A DNA stretch of 64,000 nt from Anaerolineae bacterium (GCA_013178015.1 JABLXR010000006.1:62001-126000), one strand, 5' to 3'. Counted from the stretch's first letter, positions 17,361 through 26,994 are shown. Numbers and translations: made by a program. Notes: generated by a model not told the origin, from the letters alone.

Positions 17361-17370
17361 AGGGACGCCC

Positions 17371-18522
17371 ATGGCTGACGTGGAGAGAACACAGACCAAC
17401 GAGGAAATCGGGGCAGCTGAGGTAGCAGAGTCGGAGGAGCGCATCTTCGTAGCCTCTCAGTGGCAGCTCATGTGGTGGCGTTTCCGCAAGCACAGGCTGG
17501 CGCTGGTCAGCGTGGTCGTGATCGCCATCATCTACACCGTCGGGCTGTTCTGTGAGTTCCTGGCTACCTATAGCCCTGAATCCCGCGACCAGCGGTATGC
17601 CTATGCGCCACCTCAAAGACTGCGCTTTGTGGACGAGGACGGCTTCCAGCTCCGGCCGTTCGTCTACGCCCTCACCGGGGAGCGCGACCCTACCACTCGG
17701 CGGCTGGTATTCGTCGAGGACCCGGAGACCAAGCTGCCGGTGAAGTTTTTCGCCGAGGGCGAGCCCTACAGGCTGTGGGGCCTATTCCCTAGCAACATCC
17801 ACCTTATGGGCGTGGAAGGGGAGGGCGCCACCCTCTACCTGCTCGGCACCGATCGCCTGGGGCGGGACCAGTTCTCCCGTCTGGTGTACGGCACCCGCCT
17901 CTCGACCTCTATCGGCCTCATCGGGGTGGCCCTCAGCTTCATCCTGGGCATCATGATCGGCGGGTTCTCAGGCTACTACGGGGGCGCGGTGGACAACATT
18001 GTCCAGCGCTCGATCGAGTTCCTGCGCGCCATCCCTACCATTCCCCTGTGGATGGGCCTGAGCGCCGCCTTGCCCCCCCACTGGTCGCCGGTGCGCATAT
18101 ACTTCGGCATCACCGTCATTCTCTCGCTCATCGGCTGGACGGGCCTGGCCAGAGTCGTACGCGGCCGCTTCCTTTCGCTCCGTCAGGAGGATTTCGTGAT
18201 GGCGGCCGCCTTGGCGGGTGCAAGCGAGGTGCGCATCATCGTGCGCCACATGGTGCCCTCGTTCCTCAGCCACATCATCGCCTCCCTCACCCTGTCCATC
18301 CCCAGCATGATCCTGTCGGAGACGGCACTGTCGTTCCTGGGGCTGGGGCTACGTCCTCCCGCCATTAGTTGGGGAGTGCTTCTGCAAGAGGCGCAGAACC
18401 TGCGCTCGGTGGCGCTGGCGCCCTGGCTGCTGATGCCCGGGCTGGCAGTGGTGGTGACCGTGTTGGCCTTCAACTTCATGGGAGACGGCCTGCGCGACGC
18501 CGCCGACCCGTACGCCCGGTAG
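17371..18522 (+). CDS. ABC transporter permease, DppC/OppC type
   Basis: A 383-residue permease. It has an N-terminal cytosolic tail of about 35 residues, helix 1 ('LALVSVVVIAIIYTVGLFCEFLA'), a long periplasmic loop (about 70-170) and then five helices. Family motifs are 'HLLGTDRLGRDQFSRLVYGTR'-type sequence (here LLGTDRLGRDQFSRL) and the EAA loop 'AAALAGASEVRIIVRHMVPS'. It pairs with the permease just upstream. A long hairpin repeat begins 6 bp after its stop and separates it from a convergent heparinase-like gene. Confidence 0.94.
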   Translation: MADVERTQTNEEIGAAEVAESEERIFVASQWQLMWWRFRKHRLALVSVVVIAIIYTVGLFCEFLATYSPESRDQRYAYAPPQRLRFVDEDGFQLRPFVYALTGERDPTTRRLVFVEDPETKLPVKFFAEGEPYRLWGLFPSNIHLMGVEGEGATLYLLGTDRLGRDQFSRLVYGTRLSTSIGLIGVALSFILGIMIGGFSGYYGGAVDNIVQRSIEFLRAIPTIPLWMGLSAALPPHWSPVRIYFGITVILSLIGWTGLARVVRGRFLSLRQEDFVMAAALAGASEVRIIVRHMVPSFLSHIIASLTLSIPSMILSETALSFLGLGLRPPAISWGVLLQEAQNLRSVALAPWLLMPGLAVVVTVLAFNFMGDGLRDAADPYAR

Positions 18523-18527
18523 GGGGG

Positions 18528-18665
18528 CTCACCGCAGAGAGCGCAGAGACCGCAGAGAGATAGAGGGGAAGGAGAAGAGGGAGGCTCTAGCTCCGAAGCC
18601 TCCCTCTTCTCTTGCCCTTCTCTCCCTCTGTCTTTCTCTGCGCTCTCTGCGCTCTCTGCGGTGAG
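18528..18665. repeat. Long hairpin repeat, copy 2
   Basis: The left arm (18528-18586, starting CTCACCGCAGAGAGCGCAG) and right arm (18597-18665, ending CTCTCTGCGGTGAG) are nearly complementary over about 60 bases, with a 10-base centre. The element fills the whole gap between two convergent genes. It is related to copies at 267-402 and 62357-62511. Confidence 0.85.
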
Positions 18666-18672
18666 TCCTCCG

Positions 18673-20703
18673 TCAGTCGAAGGCGACGGCCTGCAGGCCG
18701 AGCCGCACTCTCCTCGTTCGCTGCCCGCTCTTCAGCTCGACCTCTACCTCGCCGCCCGACAGGCCTACCACGTGGGCCCAGGACTCCGAACCCTCGTCCA
18801 CGATGGCGGTGAGGAAGCGAGCGGGCACCGGGCCCTCGCGGGAGTAGATCACCTGGGGAGCGGGCACCTTGGCCCCGTAGCCGTAGGACACCCAGCCGCC
18901 GATGGGGTCCAGGCTTCCCTCGAGTGTGGCGACCCTCAAGCCCTCAGTAAGCAGGGGGATCAGGCGCGCCCGCACCCTCTTGCCCGAGTAGAGAAAGGCG
19001 CCCGGGGAGCCGGCCCCGTCCAGCGTTCCGGGAGGAAAGTTGAAGAACAGCTCATACCGGTGCTCTCCCGTGCCGGTGAGCACGTCATCCACCAGCCACA
19101 GGCCTGGCTTTAGGTGCAGGACGCGGCGCCGGTGGAACACCGGCTCGTCCATGTAGGCGTAGCCATTGTGGGACACCTCGACTAGGTCCAGGTCGGGCCC
19201 GGTCTGGAAGCGGTGGCACCAGGTGCGCACCCCCCGCACTTGGGGGGACGTGTCCGGCACCACCCCCATCTCGTGCCCATCTACCAGGACGGTGTTGTGG
19301 GCGCGGGTGGAGGTGAAGTAGGTGCGCCACTCGATCCAGGCGGAGTTGCCGTAGATGTAGCGCCCGCAGTCTACCAGCACGTCCTCCCCCCGGATCTGTA
19401 GCTCCAGGTGGGCGGCATCAAAGTGGGAGTGGGCTCGATTCTCGCCTCGCTCCAGGTTGGTGCCGGTAACCATGAAGTAAGAGTCGTCCGGCTCCCAGCC
19501 GGAGCGAAAGACGTAGAAGCCGGGGTCAGGCATAGAGTAACACGTCTGCCGCGGTGGTGCGCCCTGTCGCCTGCCGGTGGCGAAGTAGCGGAAGTCCTCC
19601 CGCCCGGTCAGGTCAGCCATGACCCGGACGAAGGCCCGGATCTCGTTCAGGTCCTGGGGGTCGGTAGTGAGGTTCATGCCCTCGTAGAGGGACTGATCGG
19701 CCTTGCGGTCGAGAAGCGAGTTCCGGTCCGCGTCCCCCACCATGGGTAGAGAGAAGTCGGGCTTGACCAGCCGCATCAGGTACTCGGCGGCTCCCTCGAG
19801 CACGGGCAGGGCGTAAGGGGGCATGACCATGCCGTTGAGCTGCGCCAGGCGGTAAGCCTGCAGGAAGGAGCCAGCCGCTACCAGGTGATAGATGGGAGTC
19901 CGCTCCATGTGCACGCCGTGATGGTCGAACTGGTAGCGCACCTCGTGGGTGATGCGGCGGTAGCCCATCATCCTCCACTCGCGCGAGCGCCTGAACTCGG
20001 GGAACATGACGCCCAGCTGGAAGAGGGCGGTGGCCTCCATGGTGAGCCAGTTGGAGCAGCGCTTGTGGTTGCTGTAGTGAGTCATGAGGAACTCGCCGTG
20101 GTCGTGAAGCGAGCTCAGCAGGTAGAGCCACGCCTCGTCGTCCAGAGAGGGCGAACCCCGGAAGTAGACCAGGCAAGGCAGCCACGAGGTATAGATGCGG
20201 ATGCCGGCCTCGATGGATCGCCAGGCATTGCCCGGGAAGCTCATGACCGGGTCCAGGTACTCCAGGTGGGGCTCCACCGGCCAGGCGTCCACGAATCCCT
20301 TGAGCTGGGCCGCGAACTCGCGGGCATACTTCTCATCCCCGGTCAGGGCGTAGGCGCGGGCCAGGGGCACCCAGAAGTTGTGTCGCGCCAAGGACCAGAG
20401 CCACTCCGGATCACGGGAGGAATCCTGGGTCTGGTTGGTGTGCCAGTCCACCTCCTCGCCCACGAAGTAGCCGAAGATGCGATGGGCGCACACTGCGTCC
20501 GCCTCGGCCACGACTTCGGCGTCCTCGAAGCGAGCGATGTCGCCCCGGTCGAACAGGTACGGGGGAGCGGTCCGGGTGCGGAAGTGGTCCACCAGGGCGG
20601 TCAGGGCGCCCTCGGGATCGCCCGCTTCCACTCGGGAGCGGACTGGGGCGAGTTCGGGGCGGGACAGGTTGAGATACGAGAGAAGGGCATCTACGTCCGG
20701 CAT
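18673..20703 (-). CDS. Heparinase II/III family protein
   Basis: A 676-residue protein. An N-terminal alpha-toroid ('NFWVPLARAYALTGDEKYAREFAAQL', 'WRSIEAGIRIYTSW', 'NHKRCSNWLTMEATAL', about 60-330) is followed by a C-terminal beta-sandwich of the heparinase II/III type ('RAHSHFDAAHLELQIRGEDVLVDCGRYIYG', about 430-470). Such lyases cleave uronic-acid polysaccharides by beta-elimination; active-site Tyr/His residues fit within the two domains. No signal peptide is seen, so it may act on imported oligosaccharides. GGAGGTG precedes the ATG. The PreA-like gene ends upstream in the same direction. Confidence 0.88.
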   Translation of the reverse strand: MPDVDALLSYLNLSRPELAPVRSRVEAGDPEGALTALVDHFRTRTAPPYLFDRGDIARFEDAEVVAEADAVCAHRIFGYFVGEEVDWHTNQTQDSSRDPEWLWSLARHNFWVPLARAYALTGDEKYAREFAAQLKGFVDAWPVEPHLEYLDPVMSFPGNAWRSIEAGIRIYTSWLPCLVYFRGSPSLDDEAWLYLLSSLHDHGEFLMTHYSNHKRCSNWLTMEATALFQLGVMFPEFRRSREWRMMGYRRITHEVRYQFDHHGVHMERTPIYHLVAAGSFLQAYRLAQLNGMVMPPYALPVLEGAAEYLMRLVKPDFSLPMVGDADRNSLLDRKADQSLYEGMNLTTDPQDLNEIRAFVRVMADLTGREDFRYFATGRRQGAPPRQTCYSMPDPGFYVFRSGWEPDDSYFMVTGTNLERGENRAHSHFDAAHLELQIRGEDVLVDCGRYIYGNSAWIEWRTYFTSTRAHNTVLVDGHEMGVVPDTSPQVRGVRTWCHRFQTGPDLDLVEVSHNGYAYMDEPVFHRRRVLHLKPGLWLVDDVLTGTGEHRYELFFNFPPGTLDGAGSPGAFLYSGKRVRARLIPLLTEGLRVATLEGSLDPIGGWVSYGYGAKVPAPQVIYSREGPVPARFLTAIVDEGSESWAHVVGLSGGEVEVELKSGQRTRRVRLGLQAVAFD

Positions 20704-20768
20704 CGGCGTTCACCTCCAGAGATAGGTAGGCGGGCAAGCGTCCAGTGGTTGGTAACGAGCCGCCCCTG

Positions 20769-22007
20769 CTACGAGCCTTGAGAGTGGAACACCGAGGCCA
20801 CGATGTCCCCTGCTTCCGGTAGATACAGGGCTCCGGTGGGACAGACCTGAAAGCAGTAGCCGCAGCCGATGCACTTGGCAGTCTTGGCCGCCTTGCCGTC
20901 TTTCACGTGGATGGCGTCGTACCAGCAGGCATCGGCGCAGTAGCCGCAACCATCGCAGAGCTGCTCTCGCACACCGGCCTGGCGGTAGGCCGCGCCCAAC
21001 CGTCTCCGTCGCTCCTCTGCCACCTCTGCCGGCATGGTCAGCAAGCTCAGCGCCTCTCCTCGTAGGGAGGCGACGTCTGGATGCCCGGCCTGGTCCATCC
21101 ACAGGCTGAAGCCTTGCATCAGGTTCTGTACCGCCCCCGGTCCCAGGCAGCAAGCCAGGCTGCCCAGCTGCACCGCATCGCTGCCGGCCATGATCAGCTT
21201 CGCCGCTGCCTCCCAGCTGAAGACTCCACCCCCGGCGTACATGGGGATGTCTATGCCCTGCAGGCGGGCCTCGGCCACAGCGTAGCAGATGATGGGTAGG
21301 GCCTGAGTGCCCCCGTACCCTCCGCCCGGCTGGGCCAGCGAGCGACGCCAGTCCAGCTCGAAGACGAAGGCCTTCCAACGGGCCGTGGGCCCCACCGCAT
21401 CCGCCCCGGCGTGCCAGGCTGCCTCCATAGCCCGCAGGGGATCGGTGGACTCTAGGGGCAGCTTCACCATGACCGGCAGGTGGGTGACGCCCTTGACCAT
21501 ACGGGTGGTGTTGTAGATCAGGCGGTAGAAGTCATGGACGCGGTCCCCGGCCACGGCCACGCCCGGGGTGTTGAAGTGTACCTCCAGGGCATCCGCCCCA
21601 GCACGCTCCAGCTCCACCGCCTGTTCCGTCCAGTCTTTCTTCCAGTCCACTCCAGGGGTGATCGTGTCGGCGAAGTGACCCACTGAGACCCACAACTTGA
21701 CCTCGGCCGGCATCTGCCGCCGAGCCTGAGCCACACCCTCGTAGTACTCCTGGTGGGAGTTGAAGGCATCTCGCATCTGCGTACCCAGAGCGTGGCTCTG
21801 GGTGGCGTGCCGCCCGGCCCGCATGTCCGCGGCGGAGGGGCTTAGCAGCGTGCCTCCCCCCGCCGCGTGGCGGTAGTTGCGCATCACCACCGCGCCGGGT
21901 CGGACAGCAGCGCTCTTGAGGACGGCGTATACGCCCTGGGTGGCAGGACTGGCGGCGATGATGAAGGGATTCGCCAAGCCCAGCCTCGGGACGGACAAGT
22001 CGGCCAT
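20769..22007 (-). CDS. PreA-like dihydropyrimidine/dihydroorotate dehydrogenase with ferredoxin domain
   Basis: A 412-residue protein. The FMN-binding TIM barrel (about 1-330) begins 'LSVPRLGLANPFIIAASPA' and contains 'GADALEVHFNTPG' and 'MYAGGGVFSWEAAAKLIMAGSDAVQLG'. The C terminus has two 4Fe-4S motifs, CDGCGYCADAC and CIGCGYCFQVC. This is the layout of the PreA subunit that reduces pyrimidines or related rings using ferredoxin-type centres. No PreT partner is adjacent, so its electron donor is unknown. The start at 22007 lies after GGGGGAGGTGACATCAG. Confidence 0.85.
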   Translation of the reverse strand: MADLSVPRLGLANPFIIAASPATQGVYAVLKSAAVRPGAVVMRNYRHAAGGGTLLSPSAADMRAGRHATQSHALGTQMRDAFNSHQEYYEGVAQARRQMPAEVKLWVSVGHFADTITPGVDWKKDWTEQAVELERAGADALEVHFNTPGVAVAGDRVHDFYRLIYNTTRMVKGVTHLPVMVKLPLESTDPLRAMEAAWHAGADAVGPTARWKAFVFELDWRRSLAQPGGGYGGTQALPIICYAVAEARLQGIDIPMYAGGGVFSWEAAAKLIMAGSDAVQLGSLACCLGPGAVQNLMQGFSLWMDQAGHPDVASLRGEALSLLTMPAEVAEERRRRLGAAYRQAGVREQLCDGCGYCADACWYDAIHVKDGKAAKTAKCIGCGYCFQVCPTGALYLPEAGDIVASVFHSQGS

Positions 22008-22253
22008 CTGATGTCACCTCCCCCGAGGGGTGGCATAGGCCGCGAGCGCGCACAACCAGCGGCGTTTCGCCTGCCTTGCGAGCGCACCGGCGGCGCCCAG
22101 ATGCTAGGGTCGCCCCCGATCGCTGTCAAAGGCAGGCAGGCCGCCGTTCCGCCTGGGGAGGCCGGCTCTCCGCAGTGGTCCAAAGTGCTGCCGACCCCTG
22201 CACTGGCGCGTGTTGCCGGCGAAAGCTGGAACCCCGAAGTGTGCTTCGGCCCT

Positions 22254-23678
22254 TCACCGGCCGCAGAGGCCCGGCGGCCCCTCACTCGGGCCTCCGTCCG
22301 CTGCCGGCCGACAGAGGTGCTGCCGCAAGCACTCCAGCACTCGCTCCCGTGCCGGGCCTGGTTCCCGGCCAACCCCCTGCAGGCACTCACAGGGCACGTG
22401 GCTCACGCCTACGTCGGAGAGGTCGGGCGCTGGCCCACACGTGCTCGACCCCGAGTCGGCCTCAGGAGTCTCAGTAGGCTCCGTAGTCGCAGTCTCGGTA
22501 GGGGTGGGGACGGGCGTGGATGTGGGTGCCACCTCATGTGTGGGCAAGGGCACTTCAGTGGCCGTCGGCGTGGCTGGGGAGAGAAAAGTCGCCGTGGGCA
22601 CCGGCGAAGGCGTCAGCGTGGGCGCCGTGGTCGCGGTGGGTGTGGGTACTGCAGTGTGGGTGGGCTCCACCGAAGGCAGAGCCTGAGTGGGCGGCGGGCC
22701 AACTGGAGGCCAGGCCGTGGCGGTAGGCGCAACGATCAGCGCCTGCGTCGGCGTGGCGCTGGGGACCACTACCGGGATCAGGGTGCTGGTGGCAATCGGG
22801 ATGAGCGTCGCCGTCGGCTCGGGAGTGACCGCAGGCATGGCGGGCGCCAGAGTAGGCGTCGCGGTGGCCTCAGGCGCCGGCGACAGAGGTACCGGTGTGG
22901 GAGTGGCCCCCGGCGGCTGAGGCAGCCGCGGAGCCACAGTGGCCGTCGCCGTGGCAGGCACCGCGGTACTGCCGGACGGCCGCCTAGTAGGCGTGACGCT
23001 CTCCCGGGCGGGCACCCCGGTGTCAATCGGCAGCTCGGGCTCGCGGACAAGAGTCGCGGTCACCGGGGCCACAGTGGCTGGCACTGGGCCCAGAACCACG
23101 ATCTCTCGTTCCCACTCGTTGTTACCTGGATCGGCGTCTGGCTGGGGCGGGTCAGGGCTCACTTGGGCCCCCACCCAGTACCTGCCCGCCGGGAGCGCCA
23201 TCCGCACCTCTAGAACTACCCTCTCTCCCGGAGCCAGCACGGCGATCCGCCAGCGCGCCGATGGCACCGCCGAGCGTCCGTCGGCACTGGTCCAGGAGGA
23301 CAGCGTCAGGTCGGTAGCGTCCCGGTCGCCCAGGTTGCGCAGGCACACCTGCAGGGTGAACTCCTGCCCAGCCGTGGGCACCGCCGGGTCCACCGCCAAC
23401 CCGCACAGCGCCGGATCCGGGATGGCAGAAGGGCTCGCCGGAGGAGGCAGGGACGGGACAGAGGGAGTGTCGGTCGCGGAGGGAGTGGGGGTGGGAGAAG
23501 GGGCCTCCGCCGCCGCCTGAGTGGCCCGCCCGCCGATGACCAAGGCGATGCCGGACACTCCCAGGACGTCGCTCCACAGGCCGGTGCTCACCGACAGCAG
23601 CAGTGTCGAACCCACCAGCAGAACGAGGATCGCCAGCCCCTGGGCGGCTAGACGCTTCCAGGTCTTCCGGGACGCCAT
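22254..23678 (-). CDS. Membrane-anchored protein with CARDB-like domain and long P/T-rich stalk
   Basis: About 474 residues. A basic N terminus and one hydrophobic helix ('LAILVLLVGSTLLLSVSTG') are followed by a P/T/S linker and an Ig-like CARDB domain ('CGLAVDPAVPTAGQEFTLQVCLRNLG', about 90-190, then 'PDADPGNNEWEREIVVLG'). About 230 residues of T-P-x-A/T low-complexity sequence follow, then a Cys-containing tail. It is probably displayed outside the cell as an adhesion or scaffold protein. The start is ATG 23678, preceded by GGAGGAG. The repeats are amino-acid composition bias, not exact DNA repeats. Confidence 0.75.
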   Translation of the reverse strand: MASRKTWKRLAAQGLAILVLLVGSTLLLSVSTGLWSDVLGVSGIALVIGGRATQAAAEAPSPTPTPSATDTPSVPSLPPPASPSAIPDPALCGLAVDPAVPTAGQEFTLQVCLRNLGDRDATDLTLSSWTSADGRSAVPSARWRIAVLAPGERVVLEVRMALPAGRYWVGAQVSPDPPQPDADPGNNEWEREIVVLGPVPATVAPVTATLVREPELPIDTGVPARESVTPTRRPSGSTAVPATATATVAPRLPQPPGATPTPVPLSPAPEATATPTLAPAMPAVTPEPTATLIPIATSTLIPVVVPSATPTQALIVAPTATAWPPVGPPPTQALPSVEPTHTAVPTPTATTAPTLTPSPVPTATFLSPATPTATEVPLPTHEVAPTSTPVPTPTETATTEPTETPEADSGSSTCGPAPDLSDVGVSHVPCECLQGVGREPGPARERVLECLRQHLCRPAADGGPSEGPPGLCGR

Positions 23679-24083
23679 CGCGGCTCCTCCACGCCCGCGA
23701 CGGCCTTCGCCGTCGCGAGTCAGTCCCACGTCTTGAGACAGAGCAGTGGCTTGAGTGAGCTCCGGAAGCCCGTTGATTGGAAGCCGCGTCGAGGGGTGGC
23801 GTGTCTGTAACGGCCGGGGGTACGATAGTGTGCGTCGGGTGCCGACGGGCTCCGGAGCCCTACCGCCTGATGCATGCTATTCCTGTGCCACTTTCGCAAG
23901 CGGTCACAGTCGAGGAGGGTCTCGAACCTCAGCCCTTGCGCTCGTCATTTCCGCCCCAGCGCCCTTGTGGCTTAGTATAGTGGTCGGCAGGTGGTGCTCG
24001 GTGCGCTCTCCTGCCCCAGGTGCGGCAGGCACTGCCCACACCGGTGCGATTGGCGAGACTCTCAGGCCCGATGGAGGTCATCC
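23679..24083. other. Intergenic, no gene supported
   Basis: A divergent region between the P/T-rich protein and the DegT aminotransferase. A TAGTAT/TATAGT cluster at 23973-23981 could be a -10 for the latter, but no -35 is evident. A T-loop-like motif near 23910-23930 does not extend into a tRNA. Confidence 0.45.
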
Positions 24084-25328
24084 ATGCCCGGACCCGGAAT
24101 GGAACTGATCGGCGAAGAGGAGAAGCGGGAGGCCCTGGAGGTGCTCGAGTCGGGCCACCTGTACCGCTATGGACGCGAGGACGATCCTCGGTTTCAGCGC
24201 AAGGTCTGGCAGCTGGAACGCGAAGTAGCCGAGATAGTAGGCGTTCCCTACGCTGTGGCAGTGAACTCCGGCACCAGCGCCCTCCTAACCGCCCTGGCCG
24301 CTCTCGGCGTCGGACCGGGCGACGAGGTCATCGTACCCGGCTATACCTTCGTGGCCAGCATGTCCGCGGTGGTCTACTCCCGCGCCGTGCCCATCCTGGC
24401 CGAGGTGGATCGGACCCTCAACCTAGATCCGGCCGATGTCGAGCGCAGGATCACCCCTCGCACCAAGGCCATCCTGGCGGTGCACATGCTGGGCAACCCT
24501 GCCCGGCTAGACGAGCTGCGGGCCGTGGCCGACCGCCACGGCGTGCTCCTGTTGGAGGATTGCGCCCAGGCCTTCGGCGCCTCCTACCGGGGCCGCATGG
24601 TAGGTTCCATCGGCGAGGCCGGCATCTACAGCTTCAATGTGTACAAGACCATCACCGCGGGCGATGGCGGCATGGTGGTTACTGCCAACCAGGACATCTA
24701 CCGGCGTGCCTTCGCCTTCCACGACCAGGGACACAGCCCGGGGCGCGTGGGCGTAGAGATCGGGCACCGGCCTCTGATCGGGTTGGACTTCCGCATGACC
24801 GAGCTGACTGGCGCCGTGCTTCGGGCCCAGTTGCGCCGTCTGCCCGCGATCAGGAATCATCTGCGGGCCAACAAGGCTCGCTTCAAGGCCCAGCTTCAGG
24901 ACATCTCCGGGCTCGAGTTTCGCGAGATTACCGACCCAGAGGGCGAGCTGGCCACCATTCTGACTCTGCTACTGCCCGATGAGCGGACCGCTCGGGCGGT
25001 GGCGTCGGAGTTGGGCACTAAGGTGGTGGCCGAGTCGGGCTGGCACGTCTACACCAACATGGAGCAGATCCTGGAGCAACGCACTGTCACCCCGGAAGGC
25101 TGTCCCTTCAACTGCCCCATCTATCGGGAGCGGGGCGGAGGAGTGACCTACCGCAAGGGCATGCTGCCGCAGACCGACGACCTGCTCGCTCGGGCCATCA
25201 ACGTGAGCATCGGCGTGGTGGACGCTGGGCTCGGCTCGGCTTTCGGGGTCAAGATGGGCGACGGTCCGGAGGAAGTGGACCGCAAGGCCGAGGTTCTGCG
25301 CCGGGCACTGACCAGGCACATGGCGTAG
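24084..25328 (+). CDS. DegT/DnrJ/EryC1/StrS family aminotransferase
   Basis: A 414-residue PLP enzyme. Seen are 'AVNSGTSALLTALAALGVGPGDEVIVPGYTF', 'LEDCAQAFGASYRGR' and the PLP-lysine region 'YSFNVYKTITAGDGGM'. The family makes amino sugars or related aminated cyclitols for surface glycans or natural products. GGAGGT precedes the ATG at 24084; the upstream open frame is unrelated. Its stop codon lies in a hairpin shared with the convergent acetyltransferase gene. A second DegT family gene of similar length is at 51958. Confidence 0.92.
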   Translation: MPGPGMELIGEEEKREALEVLESGHLYRYGREDDPRFQRKVWQLEREVAEIVGVPYAVAVNSGTSALLTALAALGVGPGDEVIVPGYTFVASMSAVVYSRAVPILAEVDRTLNLDPADVERRITPRTKAILAVHMLGNPARLDELRAVADRHGVLLLEDCAQAFGASYRGRMVGSIGEAGIYSFNVYKTITAGDGGMVVTANQDIYRRAFAFHDQGHSPGRVGVEIGHRPLIGLDFRMTELTGAVLRAQLRRLPAIRNHLRANKARFKAQLQDISGLEFREITDPEGELATILTLLLPDERTARAVASELGTKVVAESGWHVYTNMEQILEQRTVTPEGCPFNCPIYRERGGGVTYRKGMLPQTDDLLARAINVSIGVVDAGLGSAFGVKMGDGPEEVDRKAEVLRRALTRHMA

Positions 25329-25377
25329 GGGCAGGCCAACGCGCCTGCCCTGGGCGGACACGGTGCTCCGCCCCTAC
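25325..25377. repeat. Hairpin between convergent genes, dispersed-repeat type
   Basis: GTAGGGGC (25325-25332) pairs with GCCCCTAC (25370-25377), with an internal GGGCAGGC/GCCTGCCC stem. The elements overlap both flanking stop codons. The right half (CCTGCCCTGGGCGGACAC...) recurs in degenerate form at 49411-49446. Confidence 0.7.
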
Positions 25378-26579
25378 GAGGGGCCGTCTGTGGTACGGGC
25401 AGATCCGGAGACTGCGGGAGGCCGCACGGCCTTCTCGTAGATGCGATAGGTCTTGTATACCTTCCCGCCCAGCCGCTGGATGATGCGGTTCATCATGACG
25501 TTGTTCTCCAGGATCCAGGACATCTCACACTGCTTGTACCCCTTGGCCAAGGCAGCGTGGGCCGTGGCCACGTAGAAAGCACCGTCTATGCCCCGGTTGC
25601 GGTACTCCTCCACTACCCCCATGATTAGCAGCCGGAAGAGGCGAGGCCGCGTCCTGCGAGCCCAGAGAAACCGGACCCCATCATACAGGAAGCGCGCCAT
25701 GCTCCCCCCCGGACGGGGATACGCGCGGCGAAGTGGCTCGTTCACGTCGGGGATGGCCACCGAGATGCCTACTGGCTCGCCATTGTGCTCGGCGAAGAAC
25801 ACCATGTCAGGGTCCAGAAAGCGACGCAGGCCCTGAGCGAGATGCTCGATCTCGGCGTCGGTCATGGGCACGAATCCCCAGTTCCGTCCCCAGGCCGAGT
25901 TGTAGACCCGCTTGGCTCGCACCAGCTCCTCCGCGAAGCTTTCCAAGCGCGCCGGTCGGATGGTGATCGAGCCCTCGCGCTTGAGCCGCTCCGCCGACTG
26001 CAGCACCTTCTGGGGCAGGTTCTCGGCGCTCTCGCCATAGATGTTGGTGGAGATCAGGTAGGCGTACAGGTCCATCGCTTTCTGGAAACCACAGCCGGTG
26101 ATCAGCTCCTCGTAGTACCGAGGGTTGTAGGTCATCATGGCCACGGGCGGGGAATCGAACCCGTCCACCAGAAGGCCGCACTCGTGGTTGGTGGACATAT
26201 TCATCGGCCCACGAATGGCCGTCATCCCTCTGGTGGCCACCCAGTCGGAAGCCGACTGCAGCAAGGCTGCAGCTACCTCGCGGTCATCCACCGATTCAAA
26301 GTGCCCGAAGAAGCCTACCCGCTCGTTGTGATAGGCGTTGTGCATCTCGTCCACGATGGCAGCTACCGTCCCCACCACCTGCCCGTCCAGCCGAGCCAGG
26401 AAGAGCTGAACCTCAGCGTGCTGGAAGAAGGGGTTATGGTGAGGGTCGAAGAACTGCATCCGTTCCCGGAAGAACGTAGGAGCCCAGAAGGGGTCGTCTC
26501 GGTATAGCGTCCAGGGAAAGGTGACGAACTCCTCCAATTGCCGCCTGTCATGGACTAGCTCGACCTTGGGTGTTGCCAT
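25374..26579 (-). CDS. GNAT-like acetyltransferase family protein
   Basis: A 401-residue protein with two acyl-transferase-like halves. The first has 'DDPFWAPTFFRERMQFFDPHHNPFF' and 'FLARLDGQVVGTVAAIVDEMHN'. The second has 'FFAEHNGEPVGISVAIPDVNE' and 'GVVEEYRNRGIDGAFYVATA', the acetyl-CoA loop region. A related uncharacterised family is common in Chloroflexota-like genomes. The substrate is unknown. ATG 26579 is chosen because GGAGG precedes it and the upstream residues are not family-like. Confidence 0.78.
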   Translation of the reverse strand: MATPKVELVHDRRQLEEFVTFPWTLYRDDPFWAPTFFRERMQFFDPHHNPFFQHAEVQLFLARLDGQVVGTVAAIVDEMHNAYHNERVGFFGHFESVDDREVAAALLQSASDWVATRGMTAIRGPMNMSTNHECGLLVDGFDSPPVAMMTYNPRYYEELITGCGFQKAMDLYAYLISTNIYGESAENLPQKVLQSAERLKREGSITIRPARLESFAEELVRAKRVYNSAWGRNWGFVPMTDAEIEHLAQGLRRFLDPDMVFFAEHNGEPVGISVAIPDVNEPLRRAYPRPGGSMARFLYDGVRFLWARRTRPRLFRLLIMGVVEEYRNRGIDGAFYVATAHAALAKGYKQCEMSWILENNVMMNRIIQRLGGKVYKTYRIYEKAVRPPAVSGSARTTDGPS

Positions 26580-26994
26580 GGCCTCAGAGCCTCCGAGAAG
26601 CTTCGGTTGGAGGGGCAAGATAGCGCAGGATAGGCCAGGTCCAGCCCCAAGGCAACTATCCATTTGACCAGAGCAGTCCGTGATGAGCCCAGACGGGCGA
26701 TTGCGTGCGATAGGAGGCTGCTGGTCATCGTTCCGTGTGGCATCGCCGACGCCAGCAGCTGTTGACAGTCTTTACGCCCCCTCTACGGCATATTCACGGC
26801 GCCCTCACAGCCCCTAGCTTGACAGAGAGCGGCCGTGCCTTCAGACTCAGGGCCATCAAGCGGCTATACCCTGAGATCGCGTGCCTAAGGGAGCGACACC
26901 GAGTTCCCTAAGTGGTCTCACCTGCACGCGCCTGCTCGGCGGCCACGTCCACCAGGGGCATGGGCACCGACGGGAGCCAACAAGGAGATACACC
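26580..26994. other. Intergenic, divergent; no gene supported
   Basis: It holds two TTGACA hexamers (about 26764 and 26820). The second is followed after 17 bp by CAGACT and could be a weak promoter for the lipoprotein downstream. Confidence 0.4.

Noticed and set aside
22260-22960. Possible CRISPR array or tandem DNA repeat in the P/T-rich gene
   Set aside because: Repetition is at the amino-acid level (T-P-x) without constant repeat and spacer lengths.
21867-23213. 448-residue plus-strand frame
   Set aside because: Antisense to the PreA-like and P/T-rich genes; Arg/Gly-rich shadow.
23890-23960. tRNA-like T-loop (GGTTCGAGACC on the minus strand)
   Set aside because: No matching acceptor stem, anticodon arm or CCA context could be drawn.
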